DNA of 64,000 nucleotides, taken from positions 95,113,157 through 95,177,156 of the forward strand of contig NC_080680.1 in NCBI RefSeq assembly GCF_030445035.2. The letters run 5' to 3'. Shown one piece after another: positions 9,877-20,190 of this stretch; position 1 is the stretch's first letter, and the number at the start of each line of letters is the position of its first letter. The stretch is from Dasypus novemcinctus (taxonomy: Eukaryota > Chordata > Mammalia > Cingulata > Dasypodidae). The position numbers and the translations under genes are program-made. The notes beneath the pieces were generated by a model. The model was not told the DNA's origin. It ran no database searches and worked only from the letters and a program-made list of their open reading frames with translations.

Positions 9877-12800
9877 AATCCATGTTATTCCATGTATTTG
9901 TACTGTATTCCTTGTTATAGCTGAGTAGTATTCCATTGTATGTATATACCAATTTTGTTTATCCATTCAATCGTTGATGGGCATTTGGGCTGATTCCAAC
10001 TTTTGGCAACAGTGAATAATGTCACTATGAACATTGATGTGCATATATCTGTTTGTGTCCTTGTTTTCAGTTCTTCTGGGTTTATACACAGTAGTGGGAT
10101 TGTTGGGCAATATGGCAAATCTATAGCTAGTTTTTTGAGAAACCACCAAACAGTTCTCCAGAATGGCTGGATCTTTCTGCATTCCCACCAGCACTGGATG
10201 AGTGTTCCCATTCCTCCACATCCTCTACAACAGTTGCAGTCTTCTGGGTTTTGAATAGCCATCAGTCTTATGGGAGTAAGATGGTATCTCATTGTAGTTT
10301 TTATTTGCATTTCCTTAATAGCTAGTGTTTTCGAGCATTTTTTTTATGTGGTTTTTAGTCATTTGTATTTCTTCTCTGTAGAAGTATCTGTTCAAATCTC
10401 TTGCCCATTTAAAAAAAATGGATTGTTTATCTTTCTGTTTTTGAGATATAGGATTTCTTTATATGTGCAGGATATTAGTCTCCTATCAGATATATGGTTA
10501 CCAAATATTTTCTTGTATTGGGTAGGCTGTCTTTTCACTTTCAGACAAACTTCTTTGAGGTGCAAAAGACTTTAATTTTGAGGAGGTCCCATTTATCCGT
10601 TCTTTTGCTGCTTATGCCTTAGGTGTGAAGTTCATGAAGCCATTTCCTATTACAAGGTCCTGTAGATGCTTCCCTACATTGTTTTCCAAGGTCTTTATGG
10701 TCTTGGTTCTTATATTTAGGTCTTTGACCCATCTTGAGTTGATTTTTGTATAAGGTGTGAGATGGTAATCCTCTATCATTCTTTTGCAGATGGATATCCA
10801 ATTTTCCAGGCACCATTTGCTTGAAGAGGCCATTCTCTCCCAGTTGAGTGGACTTGGTGGCCTTGTCAAATATCAGACTGTATATATAAGGATTTGTATC
10901 AGAACTCTCAATTCAGTTCCATTGGTCAGTATGTCTATCCTTGTGCCAATGCCATGCCACTTTCACTACTGTAGCTTTATAGTACATTTTGAAGTCAGGT
11001 AGTGTGATTCCTCCAATCACTTTTCTTTTTCAATAAGGCTTTGCTATTTTGACCTCTTTCCTTTCCAAATAAATTTCATAGTTAGTGTTTCTACTTCATT
11101 AAAAAATGTTGTGTTGATTTTTACTGGGATTGCATTGAATCTGTAGATCAGTTTTGGTAGGATAGACATCTCAGTGATATGTAGTCTTCTTATCCCTGAA
11201 CAGCAAATATTCTTCCATTTATGCAAGTCTTCTTCAATTTCCTTGAACAGAGTTGTGTAGTTTTCTGTGTATAAGTTCTCACATCTTTAGTTAAATTTAT
11301 TCCTAGGTATTTGATTTTTTAATTTACTATTATTAATGGTATTTGTTTCTTGATTTCCTCCTCAGATTGCTCATTATTGGTATACAGAAATGCTACTGAT
11401 TTTTGTGCATTAATCTTACAACATGTGATTTTATTGAATTAATTTATAAGTTCTAGAAACTTTGTTGTACACTTCTCAGGGCTTTCTATGTATAGGATCA
11501 TGTTGTCTGCAAATAGCAAAATTTTGACTTCTTCCTTTCCAATTTGTATGCCTTTTATATCTGGTTTTTGCCTCAGTACTTGAGCAAGTACTTTTACAAC
11601 AATGTTAAATGGAAAGGGTGTTAGTGGGCATCCTTGTCTTGTTCCTGATCTTAGAAGGAAAGATTTTAGAATTTCATCATGGTGAATGATGTTAGCTGTG
11701 GGTTTTTCATATATACCCTTGATCATGTTCAGAAAATTTCCTTCTATTCCTATCTTTTGCAGTGTTTTTATCAGGAAAGGGTGCTGTATTTTGTCAAATG
11801 CTTTTTCTGCTTCTATAGATATAATCATGTGATTTTTTTCCTTCGATCTGTTTATGTGGTGTATTACATTAATTGATTTTCTTATGTTGAACCATCCTTG
11901 CATACCAGAAATGAAACCCACTTGGTCATGGTATATAATTCATTTAATGTTGAATATGATTAGCAAGTATTTTATTGAGGATTTTTGCATCTAGTTTCAT
12001 TAGAGAGATTGGTGTATAATTTTTCTTTCTTGTGGTGTCTTTGTTTGGCTTTGGTCTTAGGGTAATGTTGGAATCATAGAATGAGTTAGTAATGTTCCTT
12101 TTCTTTCAATATTTTGGAAGAGTTTAAGCAAGATTGGTGTTATTTCTTTCTGGAATGTTTGGTAGAATTCACCTGTGAAGCCATCTGGCCCAGGGCTCTT
12201 CTTAGTTGGGAGGTTTTTAATGACTGATTCTGTCTCTTTACTTGTGATTGAAATCTTGAGATCATCAATTTCCTCTTTTGTCAATGTAGGCTGCCTATGT
12301 GTTTCTAGGAATTTGTCCATTTCCTCTAAATTTTCCTTCTTGTTGGAATAGAGTTTTTCAAAACATCCTCTTATGATAATCTTTATTTCTATGGCGTCAG
12401 TGGTGATATCCCCTTCCTCATTTCTTATTTTGTGTATTTGCACCTTCTCTCTTTTTTTCTTTGTTAGTCCAACTAACGGTTGTTAATTTTATTGATCTTC
12501 TCAAAGAACCAGCACTTTATTTTATTTTTTCTAGTTCTTTCTTATTTTCTATTTCATTTTGTTCTCCTCAAATCTTTGTTCTTTCTTTCTTTCTTCCTCC
12601 TTTGGCAAGTGTGCAGTTCTTCAAGTTTAGCTCTTTCTTCTTTTTTTGATGTATGAATTTATGGCTAGGAATTTCCCTCTCAGTATGGCTTTTGCTGCAT
12701 CCCATAAGTTTTGATATGTTGTGCTATCATTTTCATTAGTTTCAAGGTAGTTACTGATTTCTTTTGAGATTTCTTCCTTGACCTACTGTTTGTCTAATGG

Positions 12801-13550
12801 TGTGTCATTTAACTTGCATATCTTGGTGCCAAATATGGATCTCTGGTTCTTGCAGATTTCCAGCTTCATTCTACTGTGGTCAGAGAAATTATTTTGTATG
12901 ATTTCAATCTTTCTGAATTCATTGAGACTTTCTCTGTGGCCTAGCATGTGGTCTATCTTGGAGAATGATCCAAGTGTGCTTGAGAAGAATGTATATCCTG
13001 CTGTATTTGGGTGTAATGTTTTATATATGTTGATTAGGTCCAGCTCCTCTAATATATTGTTCAAAGTCTTTGTTTCTTTACTGATTCTCTGTTGAGATGT
13101 TCTGTCCAATGGTGATAGTAGTGTATTAAAGTCCCCCACTATAATTGTGGAGGCATCTATTCCTTCATTTAGTTTTTCCACTGTTTGCATCATGTATTTG
13201 GAAGCACCCTGGTTAGGGGCACAACTGCTTATAATTTTTCTTTCTTCTTGAAAGATTTTCCTTCTCACTAATATCTAGTGTTCATCTTTGTCTCTCATTT
13301 AAAGTCTATTTTGTCTGATATTAATATAGGTATCCTGCCCTTTTTTTGGTTATTGTTTTGCTGTAAGATTGTTTTCCAGCTGTTCACTTTCAACCTCCTT
13401 GAATCCCTGGGTTCTAAGATGTGCTTCTTGTAATCAGCAGATAGATGAGTCATATTTCCTTATCCATTCTTCCAATTGTTTCTTAACAGGTGAGTTTAAT
13501 CTATTGACATTCAGTGTTATTACTTTCAAGGAATTACTTCTATTAGTCAT
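9877..13550 (-). pseudogene. L1 ORF2, decayed, with FADN in place of FADD
   Basis: This is the ORF2 relic of the older L1, starting at 13550 (MTNRSNSLKV). Endonuclease remnants (TIIVGDFNTLLSPLDRTSQQ), fingers/palm RT blocks ([31 protein letters not shown]) and the C-terminal region are recognisable in several frames. At the RT active site the readable frame at 11439-11921 has [11 protein letters not shown], so the second catalytic Asp of the FADD motif is Asn here. That change alone would abolish polymerisation. Together with many frame breaks it marks this as a dead copy. The C-terminal end continues at 70-1. Confidence 0.85.
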
Positions 13551-13575
13551 ACTTTCTTAGGATTTGTGTTTGTCA

Positions 13576-14605
13576 TATGTTTTTTTTTTTCTTTTTCTCT
13601 TTTTCTTTTTTTAGTTGTTCTTACCCTCTCCTCCAACTCTGTCTCTCCTGTTTTTTTCTTTACTCTTGCAGAACTCCCTTTAGTATTTCTTGAAGGGCAA
13701 GTTTCTCATTGACATACACTCTTAGTTTGTGTTTATTTGTGAGTATTTTGATCTCTCTATCATTTTTGACTGCTAGCTTTGCTGGATAGTGTATTCTTGG
13801 TTGGAAATTTTTTTCTTTTAGTACCTTGACTTTGTCATACCACTGCCTTCTTGGCTCCATGGTTTCAGATGAGAAATTAGCACTTTAACTTATGGAGCCA
13901 CCCTTGTATGTGATGAATCTCTTTTCTCTTGCTGCTTTCAGTATTATCTCTTTGTCTTGAGAATTGGATAATTTGACAAGTATATGTCTTGGGATAGACC
14001 TGTTGGGATTTATGCTGTTTGGGGTGCATTTTGCTTCCTGGACATGTACATTCATTCCCCTCAATAAGTTTGGGAAGTTTTCAGCCATTATTTCCTCCCA
14101 CACCCCTTCTGTCCCCTTTCCCTTCTCTTCTCCTTCTGGGATGCCTATAATGCATATGCTTTGTGCATTTTGCTTAGTCATTCTGGTCCCTAAGTTCCAG
14201 CTGGATTTTTTCTATCTTTTTATTGGTCAATTCTACTATCCATTTGATTTCAGATGTACTGTCCTCCACATTTTTCCTCTTCTTTCCTCTGCCTCTTCAA
14301 ATCAGCTGTTATTTGCTGAAAGTGTGTTTTTGATTTCTTGGATTGTGCTGTTCATCACCATCATATCTGTTATCTTTTTGTTTATGCTTACAATTTCTTC
14401 TATATGCTCTCCAAGTGTTTTCTTAATATCCTCAATCTCTTTCATCACTTCATTAAATTGGTTTATGATATGTTTTGATAGCTTTGATTAGTTGTTCGAT
14501 GTTCTGCTCCTCTTTCTGGTTTTTAGTTTGTTCATTGGATTGGGCCATGCTTTCCTGATTGTTGGTATGGTTAGTATTTTTTATTTTTTGCTCTCTGGTA
14601 ATCAT
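13576..14605 (-). pseudogene. L1 ORF1, decayed
   Basis: This is the ORF1 relic of the older L1. It starts at 14605 (MITREQKIKNTNHTNNQESM), parallel to ORF1 of the nested L1. Readable parts are an RNA-recognition segment around 13885-14181 (IIGIPEGEEKGKGTEGVWEE, then RHILVKLSNSQDKEIILKAA) and the C-terminal domain around 13660-13860 (RRQWYDKVKVLKEKNFQPRI, then PAKLAVKN). The coiled-coil region between is broken by frameshifts. The end near 13576 is placed by analogy with the ATA-TGA end of the nested copy. No functional product is expected. Confidence 0.8.
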
Positions 14606-15879
14606 TTTATCTTGATTTGTTTATTCCATTGATTAGCTTCTCCATCTAGTCTCAGGGCTTATTTAGTTGGTGTTTTTGTGTGCGTGTTAAGTCTTCTCTT
14701 TGACACGTTCTTCTTCTTATTCTAGTTCCATGTTGTTGTTTAAGTTCCCTTGAAGGAAATTATTAGGGCCAAGGAAAGCAAAAGGGGCAAGAAAATAAAA
14801 AGCATAATAGTAGTATTCATGGTAAATGTTAGCAGAAGCACTATGTGAGATCCAGGAGGGTGGATATTAAACTCATGTAAGCTGTGTAGAGTTATAACAG
14901 TAAAAAGTGGAGTACCTACAATGAGATGGTAAACTGACTATGGGGAAGAATATAGTATGAATTAAAAGGCCAGTGTGGTCAGGAGAGAGGGAAAGAGAAA
15001 AGAAAGGACAATAACATAAAGAGTGAATAAAAGATATATAACAGAAAAAAAGTCAGAAAAATTGGGGGTTAAACAAAGAGATATGGAATGTAAGAGAAAT
15101 AAACAATGGAGGATAGAAAGATGTAAAGGAAAGGGGATGGCATTGATAGCTAAAATCTGTATACACATAAAGTGGAAATTCAGGATGAGGAAGCACGGCA
15201 AATAAGAAACACTGCCTGCAATACCTAATAGAAAAAAAGAAAATGGAAAATAAAAGGGGTGTGTGTGTGTCTGTGTGGGTGGATAAAGAGGAAGGAAAAA
15301 CAAGAAAATAAACCAGGAAAAAAAAAAAAAAAAAGACCAGACAAGGCCTCAAGCAAGGAATCCTCTTTGCAATTGAATAAACTGCTTAGGAGTCTGACCT
15401 TCCCCCTTTCTCCCTTCCTCACTTTCCTCTCTCCCAGGGCAGCAGGAAAGCTGTGTGAGGGTTCCCCTTGAAGATGCAAATGGGACTCTGGTGAACCAAC
15501 TCACCACAGAAAATAATAACCTCTTAGTTTCTTGAACGAGAGTACCCACACCTTGCCAAGAACCCTAAATATGCTACTGGAAGCCTACAAAGCACGTCCT
15601 ACTGTCCCTCTCCCTTAGGTGTGCTATGGGAGGCTAATCAATTTTCTGACTCCACCTTCTCCCAGACCAAGTTTCCCTATCCCAGGGCATTTAGGTAAAT
15701 CGGGCTCTCTCAGAAGATTAACCTTTCCTCTCTTTCTAGCCTCTCCCCAAGCTGGTAGTATTCTCTAATCTCAAAAAAGGAGGGACCAGAAAATTGAACT
15801 TGCACTCCTCAAGCCCCTCTGTACCCCTCACCAAAACCCTCCCACTCTCGGAGTTTGTCCGAGACCCAAGGGCTAGGGG

Positions 15880-16070
15880 AATGCTGGAGTTTGGGGTGTG
15901 CTGGTTTCAGGGAATGTGGGCTTGTGAGAATGCGGGCTCAGGGTACATGAGTTTGGGGAATGGGGGTTATGGGGAATTTGGTGTTTGGGGAACATGAGGT
16001 TCAGGGAACATGGGTTCAGGGATCGTGTGTTTTGGGAACACGGGGCTCGGGAATCCCACCATACCACCGG
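15880..16070. repeat. Degenerate short-period G-rich tandem repeat
   Basis: About ten loosely conserved units of roughly 14-18 bp resemble ttcagggaacatgggg. The tract lies inside the L1 5' UTR and is minisatellite-like but degenerate. Confidence 0.6.
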
Positions 16071-16199
16071 TGGTGTTCAGGGAATGCTGCAGCTCTCAGC
16101 CCTAGGGGAAGGGTGTTGCCTTCCCACAGCTTTCGGCTTTAGTGTTAGAAACCCATGGTTTTACCTTGAGCAAACACTACTTTTGTCACAGTCTCTCCA

Positions 16200-16305
16200 G
16201 ATCAATGTCCAGATACCTTCTGCTTTGTAAGTTCCTAAAACTGCTTACTCAGGATCGATGTCCAGATACCTCCTGCTTTGTAGGTTCCTAAAACTGCTTG
16301 CTCAG
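16200..16305. repeat. 53-bp tandem duplication in the L1 5' UTR
   Basis: Two adjacent 53-bp units (16200-16252 and 16253-16305) both begin gatc(a/g)atgtccagatacc and end with ctgctt(a/g)ctcag. Only a few substitutions separate them. Confidence 0.9.
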
Positions 16306-16612
16306 GCAGGATTCTGTCCTCACTCAGCTGGTTTTTTGCAGGAGAGATGATGAGGGTGCACTCACTCAGACGCCATCTTGCCCCACCTCCACATTCAGTC
16401 TCTACAATAGCCTACTGAAGTAGGTAATTTTATTATATTTTTTTCCTTCTGGCTGAAAACAATAAAAGTTTATTACCAGCTGATGCAAAGTTCAATATGA
16501 ACATGATTTCCATGTGGGCATTCAGAGGCCCAGGATCTCTCTTTCTTGCGGTCCTTCTTCTAGTTTCTCCATGTCTTCTCTATTCAGTCAGTGGTTGGGT
16601 AAAGAGAGAGTG

Positions 16613-17008
16613 TGTTAGTCAGCCAAAAGGGTACTAATGCAAAATACTAGAAATCTGTTGGCTTTTATAAAGGGTGTTTATTTGGTGTAGAAGCTTACAG
16701 TCACAAGGCTATAATGAGTAAGTTACTTCCTTTACTAAAGTCTGTTGCCGTGTGTTGGAGCAAGAGGCTCCAGTCTCTGTGAGGTTCAGCCTTCCTCTTC
16801 CTCTTAAGGCTCCATGGTCCCAGCTTCTTCCACTCTCAACTGTAGGCTAGCATAAGGCTCATCCCTCTATCTGGGGCTTGTTTCTTTCTAGGCTTTCTCA
16901 GCTGCTCAGGGCTCTGGTCTCTTCAATTGCAAACTATCAGATGAATGGTTAGCTCTCTCCCTGGGGCTCCATTGTCCAAATTAAACACTCTGTGTTCTCC
17001 TTTTCCAT
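16613..17008 (-). mobile_element. MaLR-type solo LTR, outer part 1 (split by a nested LTR)
   Basis: The minus-orientation LTR starts on the plus strand with tgttagtcagcc, the reverse complement of the family's 3' end ggctgactaaca. It is interrupted at 17008 by a second LTR of the same family and resumes at 17540. The family resembles mammalian ERVL-MaLR LTRs in its 3' end: AATAAA signal, then a tggtattttgca-like block, then a gactgactaataca-like end. Confidence 0.75.
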
Positions 17009-17539
17009 TGTAGCAGTTTGATATGGTTCATGAATTCCAAAAATAATATTGAATTATGTTTGTAAACTGGTCTATACCTGGGCATGATTAAATTATGATT
17101 AGGGCTTCAATTGGGCCACATCAGTAGGGTGTTGAGTCTCTGCCCCTTGGTGGGTGGGCACTCACAGATAAAAGACAAGGCAAAGGACAGAGTTGGAGTT
17201 TTGATGTTGGAATTTTGATGCTGGAGTCTTGAGCTGAAGCCCTGGGAAGTAAGCACACAGGGGAGCTTGGTTGTGAGAAAGAGAAGCAAGCCCCAGGAAG
17301 AGAGGAACCCTGAGAATGGATAGAAGCAAGCCCTGGGAAGAGAGGATCCCAGGAAGCCTGAATCCTGGCAGACACTGGCAGACATCTTGCTCCAACATGT
17401 GGAAATAGAGTTTGGTGAGGAAAGTAATTTATGCTTTATGGCCTGGTAACTGTGAGCTCCTACCCCAAATAAATACCCTTTATAAAAGCGAACAAATTTC
17501 TGGTATTTTGCATCTGACCCCCTTTGACTGACTAATACA
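17009..17539 (+). mobile_element. MaLR-type solo LTR nested in the LTR at 16613-17785
   Basis: It starts tgtagcagtttgatatgg and ends gactgactaataca, with a polyadenylation signal inside ccaaataaataccc near 17466. The family hallmarks match the copies near 37.7, 40 and 41 kb. No clean target duplication was found. Confidence 0.8.
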
Positions 17540-17785
17540 TCTGTGTATTTACTTCCCTTTCTTTGATTGAGCATCTGTTTATATAGTCCACAAGGGAGGG
17601 GTGTGGGGACTCAAACTGAGTTGCCCTAAAGACATGGTCAAATAAAAGCCCTAATCTTGATTTAATAAAGTAAAAGTGAAATCTCTGAATCTAATACAAT
17701 CTAATTTGCCCAGAGGAACAGACCAGTTTACAAACACAATCCAATATCTATTTTTTGAATTCATAAACAATAATAAACTGCCATA
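17540..17785 (-). mobile_element. MaLR-type solo LTR, outer part 2
   Basis: This continues the element that begins at 16613. It ends on the plus strand with aataataaactgccata, the reverse complement of the family's 5' end tatggcagtttattatt. Possible flanking duplication: gagag before 16611 against gagat after 17785. Confidence 0.75.
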
Positions 17786-17960
17786 GAGATGATGGCAGGT
17801 AGGAGAATTGTGTGGTCTGGCCTGAAAGCAGTATGCATCCTTTCTACCTACATTCCTTTGTTATACTCAACTCTAAGAAGGGCTGAGAAAGATGGACCAG
17901 CTGTGTTCCCAGGAGGCAAAGACCATGAGTTTTGAGTGTCATTTGAGCAAACCTAAATAT

Positions 17961-19760
17961 GGATGTATGGGAGTGCTGTATATTATATATATGCATTGCT
18001 GTGGTCTAGGACTCCTATGAAGAGAAGCTGAATAATTAGGGGGAAAAAAAAAAAAAGAAAAAGATAGGATGTAGAATTTTTTCAAGTCAACATTCTTTAT
18101 CTAAGTTCTTTATCTAACTTTATCCAAGTTCTTTATTGAACCTTTAAACCCATCGCTATATGCCATTCCCTAGTAAGGGACCATGACATTATATTGGGCT
18201 TCAAATTTCGGGGAGTTCTGGGATACTGGTATGGGATACCAATGACAGGTGATATATGGCTGACAGGGAGCTGTACAGAACATATGTCCAGGGTGCATGG
18301 TAATGTTTGGATATACTCATAGTGGCAACAATTAAAAACCACAGCAGGGGGGGTACTGGGTTCCTGACCAGTGGTGCTCTGTCGTGGTCCCTAGGGGAGC
18401 AGCGACAGTCTCCTAGGTACAGCGGCGGGGACCGGGAGGGAGTGAGGGTTCAACAGTGAGCCCCTGATGCTAATGACTATGCTTGTGAGCTGATAAACCT
18501 AAAATAAGAACAAGGCCTAGAGCAACATTGTGCCTGGGAATTTTCTCCTGTCTGCCTTCATGTTACTCAAATGTGGCCAGTCTCGAAGCCAAACTCAGCA
18601 TGTAAATGCAATGCCTTCCCCCCAGCGTGGGACATGACACCTGGGGATGAGCCTCCCTGGCAACGAGGGACCACTATCAACTACCAACTGATGATGCAAC
18701 TGGAAAATGACCTTATACGGAAGGTTCAATGCGGATCAGCAGAATATCCATGTCTACATAAAATACCATGACTTTAAAATGCTGTTTGACCTAAAGTAAG
18801 GGGGAAATGGAAAGGAGAAATGAGTTTATATGGCTACGAGTTTCTAAAAAAGAGTCTGGAGGCTGGCAGAAGGATTGCCCTCATGCACAACTGAGCAGAG
18901 TCAGAGAGACAGATAAAGCAGATACAACCCCCAGATATTGGTTCCTTTGAGGGCTAAAGAGACCCATGGGAGTTATGGTCATGGCTGATGGGGTTAACTA
19001 CCAGGTCAGATGGCCCCTCTTTGGAAATGGTGTTTATGTGTGATGAATCTGGACTCAGATGGGATCTTCCTTCATAAGACTTTCATGCTAATGTGCTGGA
19101 GGTGAAGTTAATGTTGGGGTTTAAGATATATTTAGGGGACTTGAATCTCTGGACTGACAATGTGATAGCCAGTTCCTGAGCCTCAACAGACTCCAGCACC
19201 TACAATCTGATTTATTGGACTTACCACACTCAGCTAAGATGGAGTTGAAGAAGGACAACCACCACACCATGGAGCCTAGAGTGATTACAACTGAAAGTGG
19301 GAGGATTGCATCCAGCATCCATGTGGAATCTGAGCCTCCTCTTGACATAGAGGTGCAATGGACACAACCAATCCAATGTCCACATAGAAGAAGTGGCATT
19401 GGATTGGGAAAAGTGGACATAGTGGCTGATGGGTATGGGATAAGGCAGGAAGAGATGAGAGGTGGAGGCATCTTTGGGACATGGAGCTGCCCTGGATGGT
19501 GCTTCAGAGGCAATCACCGGACATTGTAAATCCTCACAGGGCCCACTGGATGGAATGGAGGAGAGTATGGGCCATGATGTGGACCATTGACTATGAGGTG
19601 CAGAGGTGCCCAAAGATGTACTTACCAAATGCAATGGATGTGTCATGATGATGGGAACGAGTGTTGCTGGGGGGGGGAGAGGTGGGGTGGGGGGGTGGGG
19701 TTGAATGGGACCTCACATATATATTTTTAATGTAATATTATTACAAAGTCAATAAAAAAA
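17961..19760 (+). mobile_element. 5'-truncated L1 copy consisting only of 3' UTR
   Basis: This is the same sequence as 62-1915 in the opposite orientation. It includes the block around 18571-18771 that parallels 1107-1307, and the G-rich tract at 19663-19702 followed by an A-rich end (aataaaaaaaatatg). It contains no ORF2 sequence, so truncation fell inside the unusually long 3' UTR. ORFs in it are not conserved genes. Confidence 0.85.
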
Positions 19761-19834
19761 ATATGTGGAGAGAGTAAGTGTGGATGTGCAGATATCTGAG
19801 GAAAAAGCATTTCAAACAGAACTACAAGTTAAAG

Positions 19835-20190
19835 TTATATATCTGGAAGTATAAATCAAGGTGTTCACAGGGCTGCATTCCTACTGGAGGCTTCAGGGGA
19901 GAATCCATTTCCTTGCCTTTTTCAGCTTGTAAAGGCTGCCTGTATTTCTTGGCTCATGGCCCCTTTCTCTAAACCATTGCTTCCAGTGTCACATCTCCTA
20001 CTATGAAATCTGAGCCTTGCCTCCCTTTGCAATTGTATTGGGACCATCTGAATAATCCAAGATAATATCTCATCTCAAGATCTTTAACTTCATGTCATCT
20101 GTTTCACATGTACGGTAGCATACTCAGATTCCAGCAATTAGGATCTGAACATCATTTGGGGTCATTATCAACCCACCATAACCACTGTGC
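19835..20190 (-). mobile_element. Ancient MLT1-like MaLR LTR fragment
   Basis: The text resembles MLT1-type LTRs read in reverse: tcaaggtgttcacagggctg, gaggcttcaggggagaatcc, aataatccaagataatatct, and a closing gcaattaggatctgaac followed by ccaccata. It is diverged. The subfamily cannot be set by eye. Confidence 0.55.

Larger units (their letters stand above)
9877..16385 (-). mobile_element. Older full-length-type L1 (5' UTR, ORF1, most of ORF2)
   Basis: This is a second minus-strand L1 of the same general family and the host of the younger insertion. In minus-strand order it has: a 5' end at about 16385 with the YY1-like motif AAGATGGC (16372-16379); a 5' UTR to 14606; ORF1 from 14605 to about 13576; ORF2 from 13550 to 9877 and onward at 70-1. 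It is more decayed than the nested copy, with many stops and small indels. The downstream target duplication is outside the window, so integration boundaries cannot be confirmed. Confidence 0.88.
14606..16385 (-). promoter_or_regulatory. 5' UTR of the older L1
   Basis: The region lies between the L1 5' terminus and ORF1. It includes the YY1-like AAGATGGC on the minus strand (16372-16379), a 53-bp tandem duplication (16200-16305) and a degenerate G-rich short-period repeat (about 15880-16070). An A/purine-rich inner part (about 14760-15330) parallels the low-complexity part of the nested L1's 5' UTR. Promoter function is inferred from the family. Confidence 0.65.
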
